DNA from: Desulfurobacterium sp.
GTDB lineage: Bacteria; Aquificota; Aquificia; Desulfurobacteriales; Desulfurobacteriaceae
Assembly (NCBI GenBank): GCA_003978805.1
Contig: QNYI01000043.1
Coordinates: forward strand, 1 to 6,157
Direction: 5' to 3'
DNA length: 6,157 nt
The position numbers were made by a program, and so were the translations under genes. Of this stretch, positions 1 to 4,668 are shown in pieces (positions within the stretch are counted from its first letter, which is position 1; every line of letters begins with the position of its first letter). Under the pieces are notes generated by a model. It saw only the letters and a program-made list of their open reading frames with translations, did no database searches and had not been told where the DNA came from.

Positions 1-210
1 TACAAGGAGTTATTAAGGAACCTAACAATTCTCTTAATTTCCCTTGTTGGAGGGACTACCGGTTTGCTTTTCAAGTTGGAGCATCCCGTTTCTGCCACTT
101 TAATATTTCCGGCTATAATTTTAACCGTAGGAGTAATCGGGGGAATTCTTATAGTGCTGGAAACTTTAAGGGAACTTATAGAGGAGTTGAGAAGGTGGAA
201 AGAGAAGTAG
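1..210 (+). CDS. C-terminal part of a small two-helix membrane protein (5' end outside window)
   Basis: An open frame runs from the first base to a TAG at 208-210 and gives 69 residues with no start inside the window, so the gene is cut by the window edge. It contains two hydrophobic stretches, roughly residues 7-24 and 31-53 of the visible part, joined by a short polar loop (FKLEHP). A charged, probably amphipathic helix rich in Glu, Arg and Lys follows and ends in RRWKEK. The layout suggests a small integral membrane protein with a positively charged cytoplasmic tail. I do not recognise the family. ATP synthase protein I-like or holin-like proteins share the general look, but no diagnostic motif is visible. 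Its last codons overlap the small GTG-start ORF that follows, suggesting translational coupling. Confidence 0.6.
   Translation, partial: YKELLRNLTILLISLVGGTTGLLFKLEHPVSATLIFPAIILTVGVIGGILIVLETLRELIEELRRWKEK
181..186 (+). promoter_or_regulatory. Shine-Dalgarno supporting the GTG start at 195
   Basis: GAGGAG lies 8 bases upstream of the GTG at 195, inside the 3' end of the preceding membrane-protein gene. This is good spacing for an anti-SD interaction and is the main reason to believe the short overlapping ORF. The same bases also encode Glu-Glu in the upstream gene, so they could be coincidental. Confidence 0.4.
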
Positions 211-293
211 CTTTTGCTCTTGTTTTTGCTATAGTTGTCACTCCTCTTTTTCTCTATACGATTTATAGGATGGTAAACGTTGCAAGGAGTTGA
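195..293 (+). CDS. 32-residue single-helix membrane peptide
   Basis: A GTG start at 195 and TGA at 291-293 give a 32-residue product: a short charged N-terminus (MERE), one continuous hydrophobic segment (about residues 5-23, AFALVFAIVVTPLFLYT) and a basic C-terminus with Arg at positions 25 and 31. It overlaps the end of the upstream membrane-protein gene by 16 bases in another frame and has a GAGGAG ribosome binding site 8 bases upstream. A single hydrophobic helix flanked by charges is typical of small accessory subunits of membrane complexes. The overlap suggests co-translation with the upstream protein and possibly a joint complex. No family is recognised. The ORF is short enough to be chance, but the ribosome site, the coupling and the coherent membrane-helix composition argue for a real gene. 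Confidence 0.5.
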   Translation: MEREVAFALVFAIVVTPLFLYTIYRMVNVARS

Positions 294-309
294 CCCACCC
301 CTTTACAAT
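280..309 (+). promoter_or_regulatory. Candidate sigma-70-type promoter for rpsO
   Basis: TTGCAA (280-285) and TACAAT (304-309) are separated by 18 bases and match the -35 and -10 consensus at 4/6 and 5/6 positions. Initiation would fall near 315, leaving a leader of about 65 bases before the rpsO ATG. The -35 element overlaps the end of the small upstream ORF, so rpsO probably has its own promoter even if some transcripts read in from upstream. Confidence 0.45.
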
Positions 310-380
310 CTGCTCTCTCTTTGTTAAATTTCCACCTGCTCTTCTTTCGTGTAAAACGCAAATTTCGGGAGGTTTCTTAG

Positions 381-650
381 ATGCCACTGGATAAAGACGT
401 TGTTCAGGAGATTGTAAAGAAGTACGGTTTCCACGAGAAGGACACAGGCTCTCCAGAGGTGCAGATTGCTCTCTTAACGGAGAGGATTAAGAGACTTACG
501 GAGCACTTCAAGGTTCACAAGCACGACAACAACAACAAGAGAGCTCTCCAGAGGCTCGTCGGAAGAAGGAAGAAGCTCCTCAAATACCTTAGAGAAAAGG
601 ACTTCAACAGGTATCAGAACATCGTCCTTAAGCTCGGCCTCAGAAAGTAG
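381..650 (+). CDS. rpsO: 30S ribosomal protein S15
   Basis: S15 is a primary binder of the central domain of 16S rRNA, joining helices 20-22, and helps form the bridge to the 50S subunit. The 89-residue product has the normal family length and the family landmarks: DTGSPEVQ at 21-28, a helix with LTEHF around 39-43, the HKHD rRNA-contact region at 46-49, and the R-x-x-LL-x-YL segment at 63-70 leading to the LGLRK C-terminus. The start is secure: GGGAGGT ends 7 bases before the ATG. One mild oddity is DNNNKR at 49-54, where many bacteria have DHHSRR; the Ser that contacts rRNA in E. coli is replaced by Asn52. In several bacteria S15 represses its own mRNA through the leader, and the ~65-base leader here is long enough for that, but no known leader fold is obvious. 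It precedes pnp as in many bacteria. Confidence 0.97.
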   Translation: MPLDKDVVQEIVKKYGFHEKDTGSPEVQIALLTERIKRLTEHFKVHKHDNNNKRALQRLVGRRKKLLKYLREKDFNRYQNIVLKLGLRK

Positions 651-669
651 AGGAGGCTCCTCGCCTCCT
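651..669 (+). terminator. Hairpin after rpsO (weak terminator or processing site)
   Basis: AGGAGGC (651-657) and GCCTCCT (663-669) form a perfect 7-bp stem with a 5-base loop, starting directly after the rpsO stop codon. The downstream tract (TTTCCGTTTCCC) is pyrimidine-rich but not a clean run of T, so intrinsic termination would be partial. The hairpin could cause attenuation between rpsO and pnp, protect the rpsO mRNA 3' end, or act as a nuclease processing site of the kind seen between rpsO and pnp in E. coli. Confidence 0.55.
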
Positions 670-699
670 TTCCGTTTCCCTCCCCTTCTCTCCCTCCCT
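657..699 (+). other. Polypyrimidine tract between rpsO and pnp
   Basis: Across 43 bases only positions 663 and 674 are purines. The tract is C-rich, G-poor and expected to be unstructured beyond its first 13 bases, which belong to the loop and 3' arm of the hairpin. That composition resembles a Rho utilization site. It also contains anti-Shine-Dalgarno-like CCTCC copies that could pair with GGAGG sequences nearby. Function is inferred from composition only. Confidence 0.4.
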
Positions 700-716
700 G
701 TTGTGTTATTATTTTG

Positions 717-736
717 CCTGAATTAACCTGAATTCA
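717..736 (+). repeat. Tandem 10-bp direct repeat upstream of pnp
   Basis: CCTGAATT occurs at 717-724 and again at 727-734, exactly one helical turn apart, with the linking bases AA and CA. The pair lies 21-38 bases before the pnp start, in the region where a pnp promoter would be expected. Possible -35/-10 elements are weak (TTGTGT at 701 with TAACCT at 724, 17-base spacing; an isolated TATTAT at 707). It could be a regulator-binding site or a chance duplication. Confidence 0.35.
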
Positions 737-754
737 AAGTATCCGGAGGTAAAA

Positions 755-2893
755 ATGTCCATATCGGAAGTTTCTACTACAATTGGTGGCCGACCTTTGC
801 GTTTCCAGACCGGGAAAGTTGCAAAACAGGCAGACGGAGCTGTCCTTGTCTCACAAGGGGATACGACCGTTCTCGTTACAGCAGTTATGAGCGACGAGCC
901 GAGGGAGGATATAGACTTCTTCCCCCTCCTCGTTGAGTATAGAGAAAGGGCCTATGCAGCCGGAAAGATTCCGGGAGGTTTTATAAAGAGGGAAGGTAAG
1001 CCTACCGACGAAGAAGTCCTAAAATCAAGGGTCATTGACCGTTCCATAAGGCCTATCTTCCCTAAGGGTTTTAGGAACGACGTTCAGGTTATAGCCTTTG
1101 TTATATCGGCAGACCAAGAGAACGACCCTGCCGTTCTTGCAATTAACGGAGCTTCCGCCGCCATTCACGTCTCACGAATACCTTTTGAAAAACCGGTCGG
1201 AGCTGTAAGAGTCTGCAGGATAAACGGGGAGTTCGTCATAAATCCTTCCTATGAAGCGCAACAGGAAGCGGATATAAACTTGATTGTTTCCGGAACGGCC
1301 GATGCCGTAGTAATGGTTGAGGGGGGAGCTAAGGAGGTTCCGGAGGAAGAAGTCCTTGATGCTATCCTTTTTGCCCACGAGGAGATAAAGAAAATCATAA
1401 AGCTTCAGGAGGAGCTCCGCACCCTTGCAGGGAAAGAAAAGTACGAGTTTATAGCTCCGTCCTTAGATGAGGTTACGAAGAGAAAAATAGAAGAATGGGT
1501 CTTTGAACGTATAGAGCCGGTCATCACGATTCCTGATAAGAAAGAAAGGAGAGAGGAGCTCCGCAAGCTCAAAGAGCTCATGCTCGTTGAACTTAACATC
1601 CCGGAAGAGGAAAGGAAACTTGCAGAAGAGGCTTTTGATGAAGCAGAGAAAAAGTTTGTAAGGAAGATGGTTCTTGAAAAAGGCGTTAGAATTGACGGAA
1701 GAAAACCGAATGAGATTCGTCCTATTACCATAGAGGTTGGACTCCTACCGAGAGCTCACGGTTCTGCCCTCTTTACCCGCGGACAGACGCAAGCCCTTGT
1801 TACCACTACCTTAGGGACGCCTGAGGAGTATCAGCTTGTAGAAGGCTTAATGCCGGAAGAACAGAAACGCTTTATGCTCCACTACAACTTCCCTCCCTTC
1901 TGTGTCGGAGAGATTTCTCCCCTTAAAAGGCCCGGAAGGAGGGAGATTGGACATGGAGCTCTTGCAGAGAGAGCACTCGCTCCGGTTATTCCTCCCGAAG
2001 AGGAGTTCCCCTACGTTATAAGGGTCGTTTCCGACATCCTTGAATCAAACGGTTCTTCCTCAATGGCAACGGTCTGCGGAGGTTCCCTTTCCCTTATGGA
2101 CGCCGGCGTTCCCATAAAGGCACAGGTGGCCGGTATCGCGATGGGTCTCATTATGGAAGAGGACAAGTTCGTCGTCCTTTCCGACATCTTAGGTGACGAA
2201 GACCACTTGGGAGACATGGACTTTAAGGTTGCCGGAACGAGGAAGGGAGTAACCGCTATCCAGATGGACTTAAAGGTTAAGGGAATCAGCAGGGAAGTTC
2301 TTTCTAAAGCCCTTGCTCAGGCGAGGGAGGGAAGGCTTTACATCCTTGACAAGATGGATGAGGTTATTTCCAAGCCGAGGACTGCCATTTCACCCTACGC
2401 TCCGAGGATTGTTACAACCAAGATAGAGCCGGAGAAGAGTAGAGACCTCATAGGGCCTTCCGGTAGGACGATTAAGACGATAATAGACAGAACCGGCGTT
2501 AAGATAACAATTAAAGAAGATGGAACTGTTCTCGTTTCTGCTCCGTCGGAAGAGGCGGCGGCTCAGGCTCTTAAGATGATAGAGGACGTTACGAAAGACC
2601 TTGAAGTAGGAGGAACTTACTTAGGTAAGGTTACGAGGGTTGAAAACTACGGAGCTTTTGTAGAGCTTGCTCCCGGTAAGATAGGTCTCGTCCACATCTC
2701 TAAGCTTCCTCCCGAAGTGAGGGAGAACATCTTTGAACACATAAAGGTTTCCGACATAATTCCTGTCAAAATCGTTGAGTTTGACCAGCTCGGAAGGCCA
2801 AAGCTCAGTCGCATAGACGTAACACCTGAAGAGGAGAAGAAACTGAGGGAACAGGGAGGATTCTACGCCGAGCCGGAGAAGTCCAATGAGTAG
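755..2893 (+). CDS. pnp: Polynucleotide phosphorylase (polyribonucleotide nucleotidyltransferase)
   Basis: PNPase degrades RNA 3' to 5' using phosphate and releases nucleoside diphosphates; it can also add tails in reverse. It works as a cytoplasmic homotrimer and often joins degradosomes. The 712-residue length matches the family (711 in E. coli). Domains in order: first RNase PH core (~12-210, with the RNA-contacting FIKREGKP loop at 76-83), an all-helical linker rich in Glu and Lys (~235-305), second RNase PH core (~310-535), KH (~552-611, GPSG loop at 567-570), S1 (~617-687), and a short charged tail. The active site is intact: RRE at 395-397 and SSS at 434-436 for phosphate, and D483, D489 and K491 in the GDEDHLGDMDFK stretch, equivalent to E. 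coli D486, D492 and K494. The start is supported by GGAGGT ending 4 bases before the ATG. Its last 8 bases overlap the next gene, implying translational coupling. Confidence 0.98.
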   Translation: MSISEVSTTIGGRPLRFQTGKVAKQADGAVLVSQGDTTVLVTAVMSDEPREDIDFFPLLVEYRERAYAAGKIPGGFIKREGKPTDEEVLKSRVIDRSIRPIFPKGFRNDVQVIAFVISADQENDPAVLAINGASAAIHVSRIPFEKPVGAVRVCRINGEFVINPSYEAQQEADINLIVSGTADAVVMVEGGAKEVPEEEVLDAILFAHEEIKKIIKLQEELRTLAGKEKYEFIAPSLDEVTKRKIEEWVFERIEPVITIPDKKERREELRKLKELMLVELNIPEEERKLAEEAFDEAEKKFVRKMVLEKGVRIDGRKPNEIRPITIEVGLLPRAHGSALFTRGQTQALVTTTLGTPEEYQLVEGLMPEEQKRFMLHYNFPPFCVGEISPLKRPGRREIGHGALAERALAPVIPPEEEFPYVIRVVSDILESNGSSSMATVCGGSLSLMDAGVPIKAQVAGIAMGLIMEEDKFVVLSDILGDEDHLGDMDFKVAGTRKGVTAIQMDLKVKGISREVLSKALAQAREGRLYILDKMDEVISKPRTAISPYAPRIVTTKIEPEKSRDLIGPSGRTIKTIIDRTGVKITIKEDGTVLVSAPSEEAAAQALKMIEDVTKDLEVGGTYLGKVTRVENYGAFVELAPGKIGLVHISKLPPEVRENIFEHIKVSDIIPVKIVEFDQLGRPKLSRIDVTPEEEKKLREQGGFYAEPEKSNE

Positions 2894-3728
2894 CTGGGCT
2901 TGTGGATGGGTTTACGCTAAGGGGTTAAGAATAGAGTTTGAAGATAGGTTTCTTGATGTAGCCGTTAAGCTCCACTCCTTCCTTGGAGGAAAGTTAGAGA
3001 AGGAGCGGAGCTCCTTTGTCTTTTCACTTCCCTCTTACCCAGAGGTTAAGGAGGTTGACCTTCCCTTTATAAGGGGAGTCTTTGAAGCTTGGGGTTCAAA
3101 GACCCTGTTTATTCCCATAGTAAAAGAGTTTTCAAGAGAAATGGAAGAGCTCCTTTCACCCTTTTCACCCGTTAAAACGGATATCGGCTTTTTCGTTACG
3201 GACAAGGCGGAGCTCCTTATTCACGTCCTCTACGACGAGGAAACGGAAGAGCGTTCAGAGTTCTTCTTTGAGAAGTTCCTCTCAATGCTTGTAGGTAGAG
3301 TATGGGAGAGAAAGGCTTTTAAGTTTTCCCTTGAGGAGGGAGCCCTCCCACCCTTTAAAAAGAGAGTTTCTGACAGCGGTTGGGACTTACACCTTGTAAA
3401 GCTCATAAAAAAAGAAGGAAACCTGTACTTCTTTGACACCGGCGTAAGGGTTTCTCCTCCTCCCGGTTTTTACTTTGACCTTGTTCCCCGTTCTTCTATT
3501 TATAAAAGTGGTTTTATCCTTGCAAACTCTGTCGGAATCATAGACATGACCTACAGGGGAACCATTAAAGTTCCCCTCGTAAAGCTTGACCCGGAAAAGC
3601 CCGACCCGGAGCTCCCATGGAGGGCTGTTCAGCTTATCCCGAGAAGGTTTTACCCCTTAGAAGCAGAGGAAGTTTCTTCCCTTGACCAGACTCTCAGGGG
3701 AGAAGGGGGGTTCGGTAGTACAGGATAG
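2886..3728 (+). CDS. dut: dUTP diphosphatase with a degenerate LAGLIDADG-like N-terminal extension
   Basis: The C-terminal ~120 residues carry all five motifs of trimeric dUTPases, which hydrolyse dUTP to dUMP and pyrophosphate: motif 1 SDSGWDL (162-168, Ser164 where Ala is usual), motif 2 PRSS (201-204), motif 3 GIIDMTYRG (217-225, with Asp220 as probable catalytic base and Tyr223 against the base), motif 4 RAVQL (246-250), and the glycine-rich C-terminal arm RGEGGFGSTG (271-280). The family is normally ~140-150 residues; this protein has 280. The extra ~155 residues contain two LAGLIDADG-like patterns, ACGWVYAKG (5-13) and IRGVFEAWG (62-70), each followed by strand-helix-strand-like segments. 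The first lacks the acidic metal ligand (Tyr10); the second has Glu67. A nuclease-dead nucleic-acid-binding role is inferred, not shown. The ATG overlaps the pnp stop by 8 bases with GGAG 7 bases upstream. No internal start with a good ribosome site would yield the dUTPase domain alone. The rhomboid gene follows after 9 bases. Confidence 0.88.
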   Translation: MSSWACGWVYAKGLRIEFEDRFLDVAVKLHSFLGGKLEKERSSFVFSLPSYPEVKEVDLPFIRGVFEAWGSKTLFIPIVKEFSREMEELLSPFSPVKTDIGFFVTDKAELLIHVLYDEETEERSEFFFEKFLSMLVGRVWERKAFKFSLEEGALPPFKKRVSDSGWDLHLVKLIKKEGNLYFFDTGVRVSPPPGFYFDLVPRSSIYKSGFILANSVGIIDMTYRGTIKVPLVKLDPEKPDPELPWRAVQLIPRRFYPLEAEEVSSLDQTLRGEGGFGSTG

Positions 3729-3737
3729 GGGGAAGCG

Positions 3738-4406
3738 GTGATACCTATAAAGGACATAAACCCCAGTCGCAGGACACCAGTAGTTACCATAACCTTAATA
3801 GTTATTTGTTTTGTAGTTTTCTTCTATCAGGTTCAGCTCGGAGTCCTTAATTCCATCTTCGTCAAAATGTTCGGCGTGATACCCTACGAAATTTCCCACG
3901 GAGTTGATATACCACCTCCAAGCCCTACGGCTCCCTACGGTAACCTCATTTCCCACCAGTACCTACACGGAGGACTCTTTCACATCTTGGGCAATATGCT
4001 CTTCCTGTGGGTCTTTGGAGATAACGTTGAAGATAAACTCGGCAGGTTGCGGTTTATCATCTTCTATACAGTTTGCGGGATATCAGCTGCGCTCCTTCAA
4101 GTCTTGGTCTATCCCGATTCAACAATTCCGCTTATAGGTGCTTCTGGAGCCATAAGCGGAGTTCTCGGAGCTTACATGGTCTTTTTCCCGAGAGCTCAGA
4201 TAATAACTCTTGTTTTCATCCTATTCTTCATAGATATCGTCATTCTACCCGCTGCCCTCTGGATATCCTTATGGTTCTTGATGCAGTTTGTTAGTGCCCT
4301 CCTTTCTGTTAACCACCTTTCAATGGGTGGAGTTGCTTGGTTTGCCCACATTGGAGGATTCCTCACCGGAGTAGCCTTAGCTAAGCTATTTACATTGGAA
4401 GAGTGA
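3738..4406 (+). CDS. Rhomboid family intramembrane serine protease
   Basis: Rhomboids cut transmembrane substrates within the membrane using a Ser-His dyad. The 222-residue protein shows the hallmarks: GASG with catalytic Ser136 (134-137), His204 in the WFAHIGG segment, and the HGGLFHILGN region (77-86) with His82 and Asn86 in the positions that form the oxyanion site. Six or so membrane helices can be drawn (about 15-34, 78-94, 105-124, 132-150, 156-190 probably as two, and 198-217). The loop after helix 1 contains a proline-rich patch (PPPSPTAP, 59-66). The GTG start fits because the resulting N-terminus, MIPIKDINPSRRTPVV, matches the typical opening of this bacterial subfamily, and a G-rich ribosome site (GGGGGA) lies just upstream. 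It follows the dUTPase stop by 9 bases, so it is likely the last gene of a pnp-dut-rhomboid unit. Natural substrates cannot be told from sequence. Confidence 0.95.
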   Translation: MIPIKDINPSRRTPVVTITLIVICFVVFFYQVQLGVLNSIFVKMFGVIPYEISHGVDIPPPSPTAPYGNLISHQYLHGGLFHILGNMLFLWVFGDNVEDKLGRLRFIIFYTVCGISAALLQVLVYPDSTIPLIGASGAISGVLGAYMVFFPRAQIITLVFILFFIDIVILPAALWISLWFLMQFVSALLSVNHLSMGGVAWFAHIGGFLTGVALAKLFTLEE

Positions 4407-4422
4407 TTAGAGGGCGGAATAA

Positions 4423-4602
4423 TGGGATGAACTTTCATTGCTAAATGCTTTTGAGTGGAACGTGTTTGATACTTCTCTTTCTGCGGCTGCTACTGCAATA
4501 ACGAAAAACAGTGTAAATGGTTGGCGCGTGTGGGAGTTTAAACTACCTCACGAAAGTGAGTGGGTAAGGGCTGACCTGTGGAGAAAACAGCGTAAATCTT
4601 AA
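4423..4602 (+). pseudogene. Remnant of a RAMA/DUF4357-like C-terminal domain (DNA methyltransferase-associated)
   Basis: After an in-frame stop at 4420-4422 an open frame continues to TAA at 4600-4602. From about residue 17 it reads like the end of a restriction/methylase-associated domain: a SLSAAATAIT segment, then SVNGWRVWEFK, then EWVRADLWRK. The order Ser-x-Ser-Ala-Ala-Ala, ~8 residues, Val-Asn-Gly-Trp-Arg-x-Trp, then a terminal basic helix is the pattern I associate with RAMA and DUF4357 domains, usually found at the C-terminus of adenine methyltransferases. Only this tail is present; no catalytic domain lies upstream because the rhomboid gene occupies that DNA. A TTG at 4438 could start a 54-residue peptide, but its ribosome site is poor (GGGA, 10 bases upstream). 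It is most likely a decayed fragment of a transferred restriction-modification gene; a tiny stand-alone DNA-binding protein is the alternative. Confidence 0.5.
4505..4597 (+). repeat. 14-bp near-perfect direct repeat pair in the rhomboid-leuA gap
   Basis: AAAACAGTGTAAAT (4505-4518) recurs as AAAACAGCGTAAAT (4584-4597), 13 of 14 bases identical with starts 79 bases apart. Both copies lie within the RAMA-like remnant, one mid-domain and one at its 3' end. In the + strand the two copies are read in different frames, so shared protein sequence does not explain them. It may be chance, or a trace of rearrangement. Confidence 0.35.
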
Positions 4603-4605
4603 TCT

Positions 4606-4648
4606 TCTTCACTGTTACTTGAAAATGGAATAATTTAAAATTCCACAA
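4606..4648 (+). promoter_or_regulatory. leuA: AT-rich probable promoter region for leuA with inverted repeat
   Basis: Directly before leuA the sequence becomes AT-rich. TAAAAT (4636-4641) is a 5/6 match to the -10 consensus, and AATAAT at 4629 is an alternative. No -35 is convincing: TTGAAA at 4619 is too close and TTCACT at 4608 gives only partial matches. An inverted repeat, TGGAAT (4626-4631) and ATTCCA (4640-4645), spans the -10 candidate with an 8-base spacer, so it could be a repressor operator. A separate promoter is expected because the gap to the upstream unit is 262 bases. Confidence 0.35.
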
Positions 4649-4656
4649 AAGATTTC

Positions 4657-4661
4657 GGAGG
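4657..4661 (+). promoter_or_regulatory. leuA: Shine-Dalgarno fixing the leuA TTG start
   Basis: GGAGG is separated by 7 bases from the TTG at 4669. There is no ATG or GTG upstream of the conserved DTTLRDGEQ motif within reach of a ribosome site, so this element decides the start. Confidence 0.75.
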
Positions 4662-4668
4662 ATTCGCT

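Noticed and set aside
290..295. TTGACC as a -35 element for rpsO
   Set aside because: No -10-like hexamer lies 16-18 bases downstream; the TTGCAA/TACAAT pair is better.
316..380. Possible S15-binding leader fold before rpsO
   Set aside because: Only weak pairings are visible (ACCT at 334-337 with AGGT at 370-373; CGT/ACG around 348-357), too little to claim a regulatory RNA.
1405..1731. A 108-codon minus-strand ORF, serine-rich
   Set aside because: It is the complement of a Glu/Lys-rich helical stretch of pnp; gag/aag codons read backward give Ser/Leu/Phe. It has no ribosome site or family resemblance.
3005..3220. Repeated GCGGAGCTCCTT at about 3005 and 3208
   Set aside because: GAGCTC-containing strings recur across the window because Glu-Leu is often written gag ctc; the two copies are in different frames and have no special context.
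4547..4560. CTCAC-GAAA-GTGAG hairpin with a GNRA tetraloop
   Set aside because: It has only 5 base pairs, no T tract, and lies in the RAMA-like coding frame (Leu-Pro-His-Glu-Ser-Glu), so it is neither a convincing terminator nor an RNA motif.
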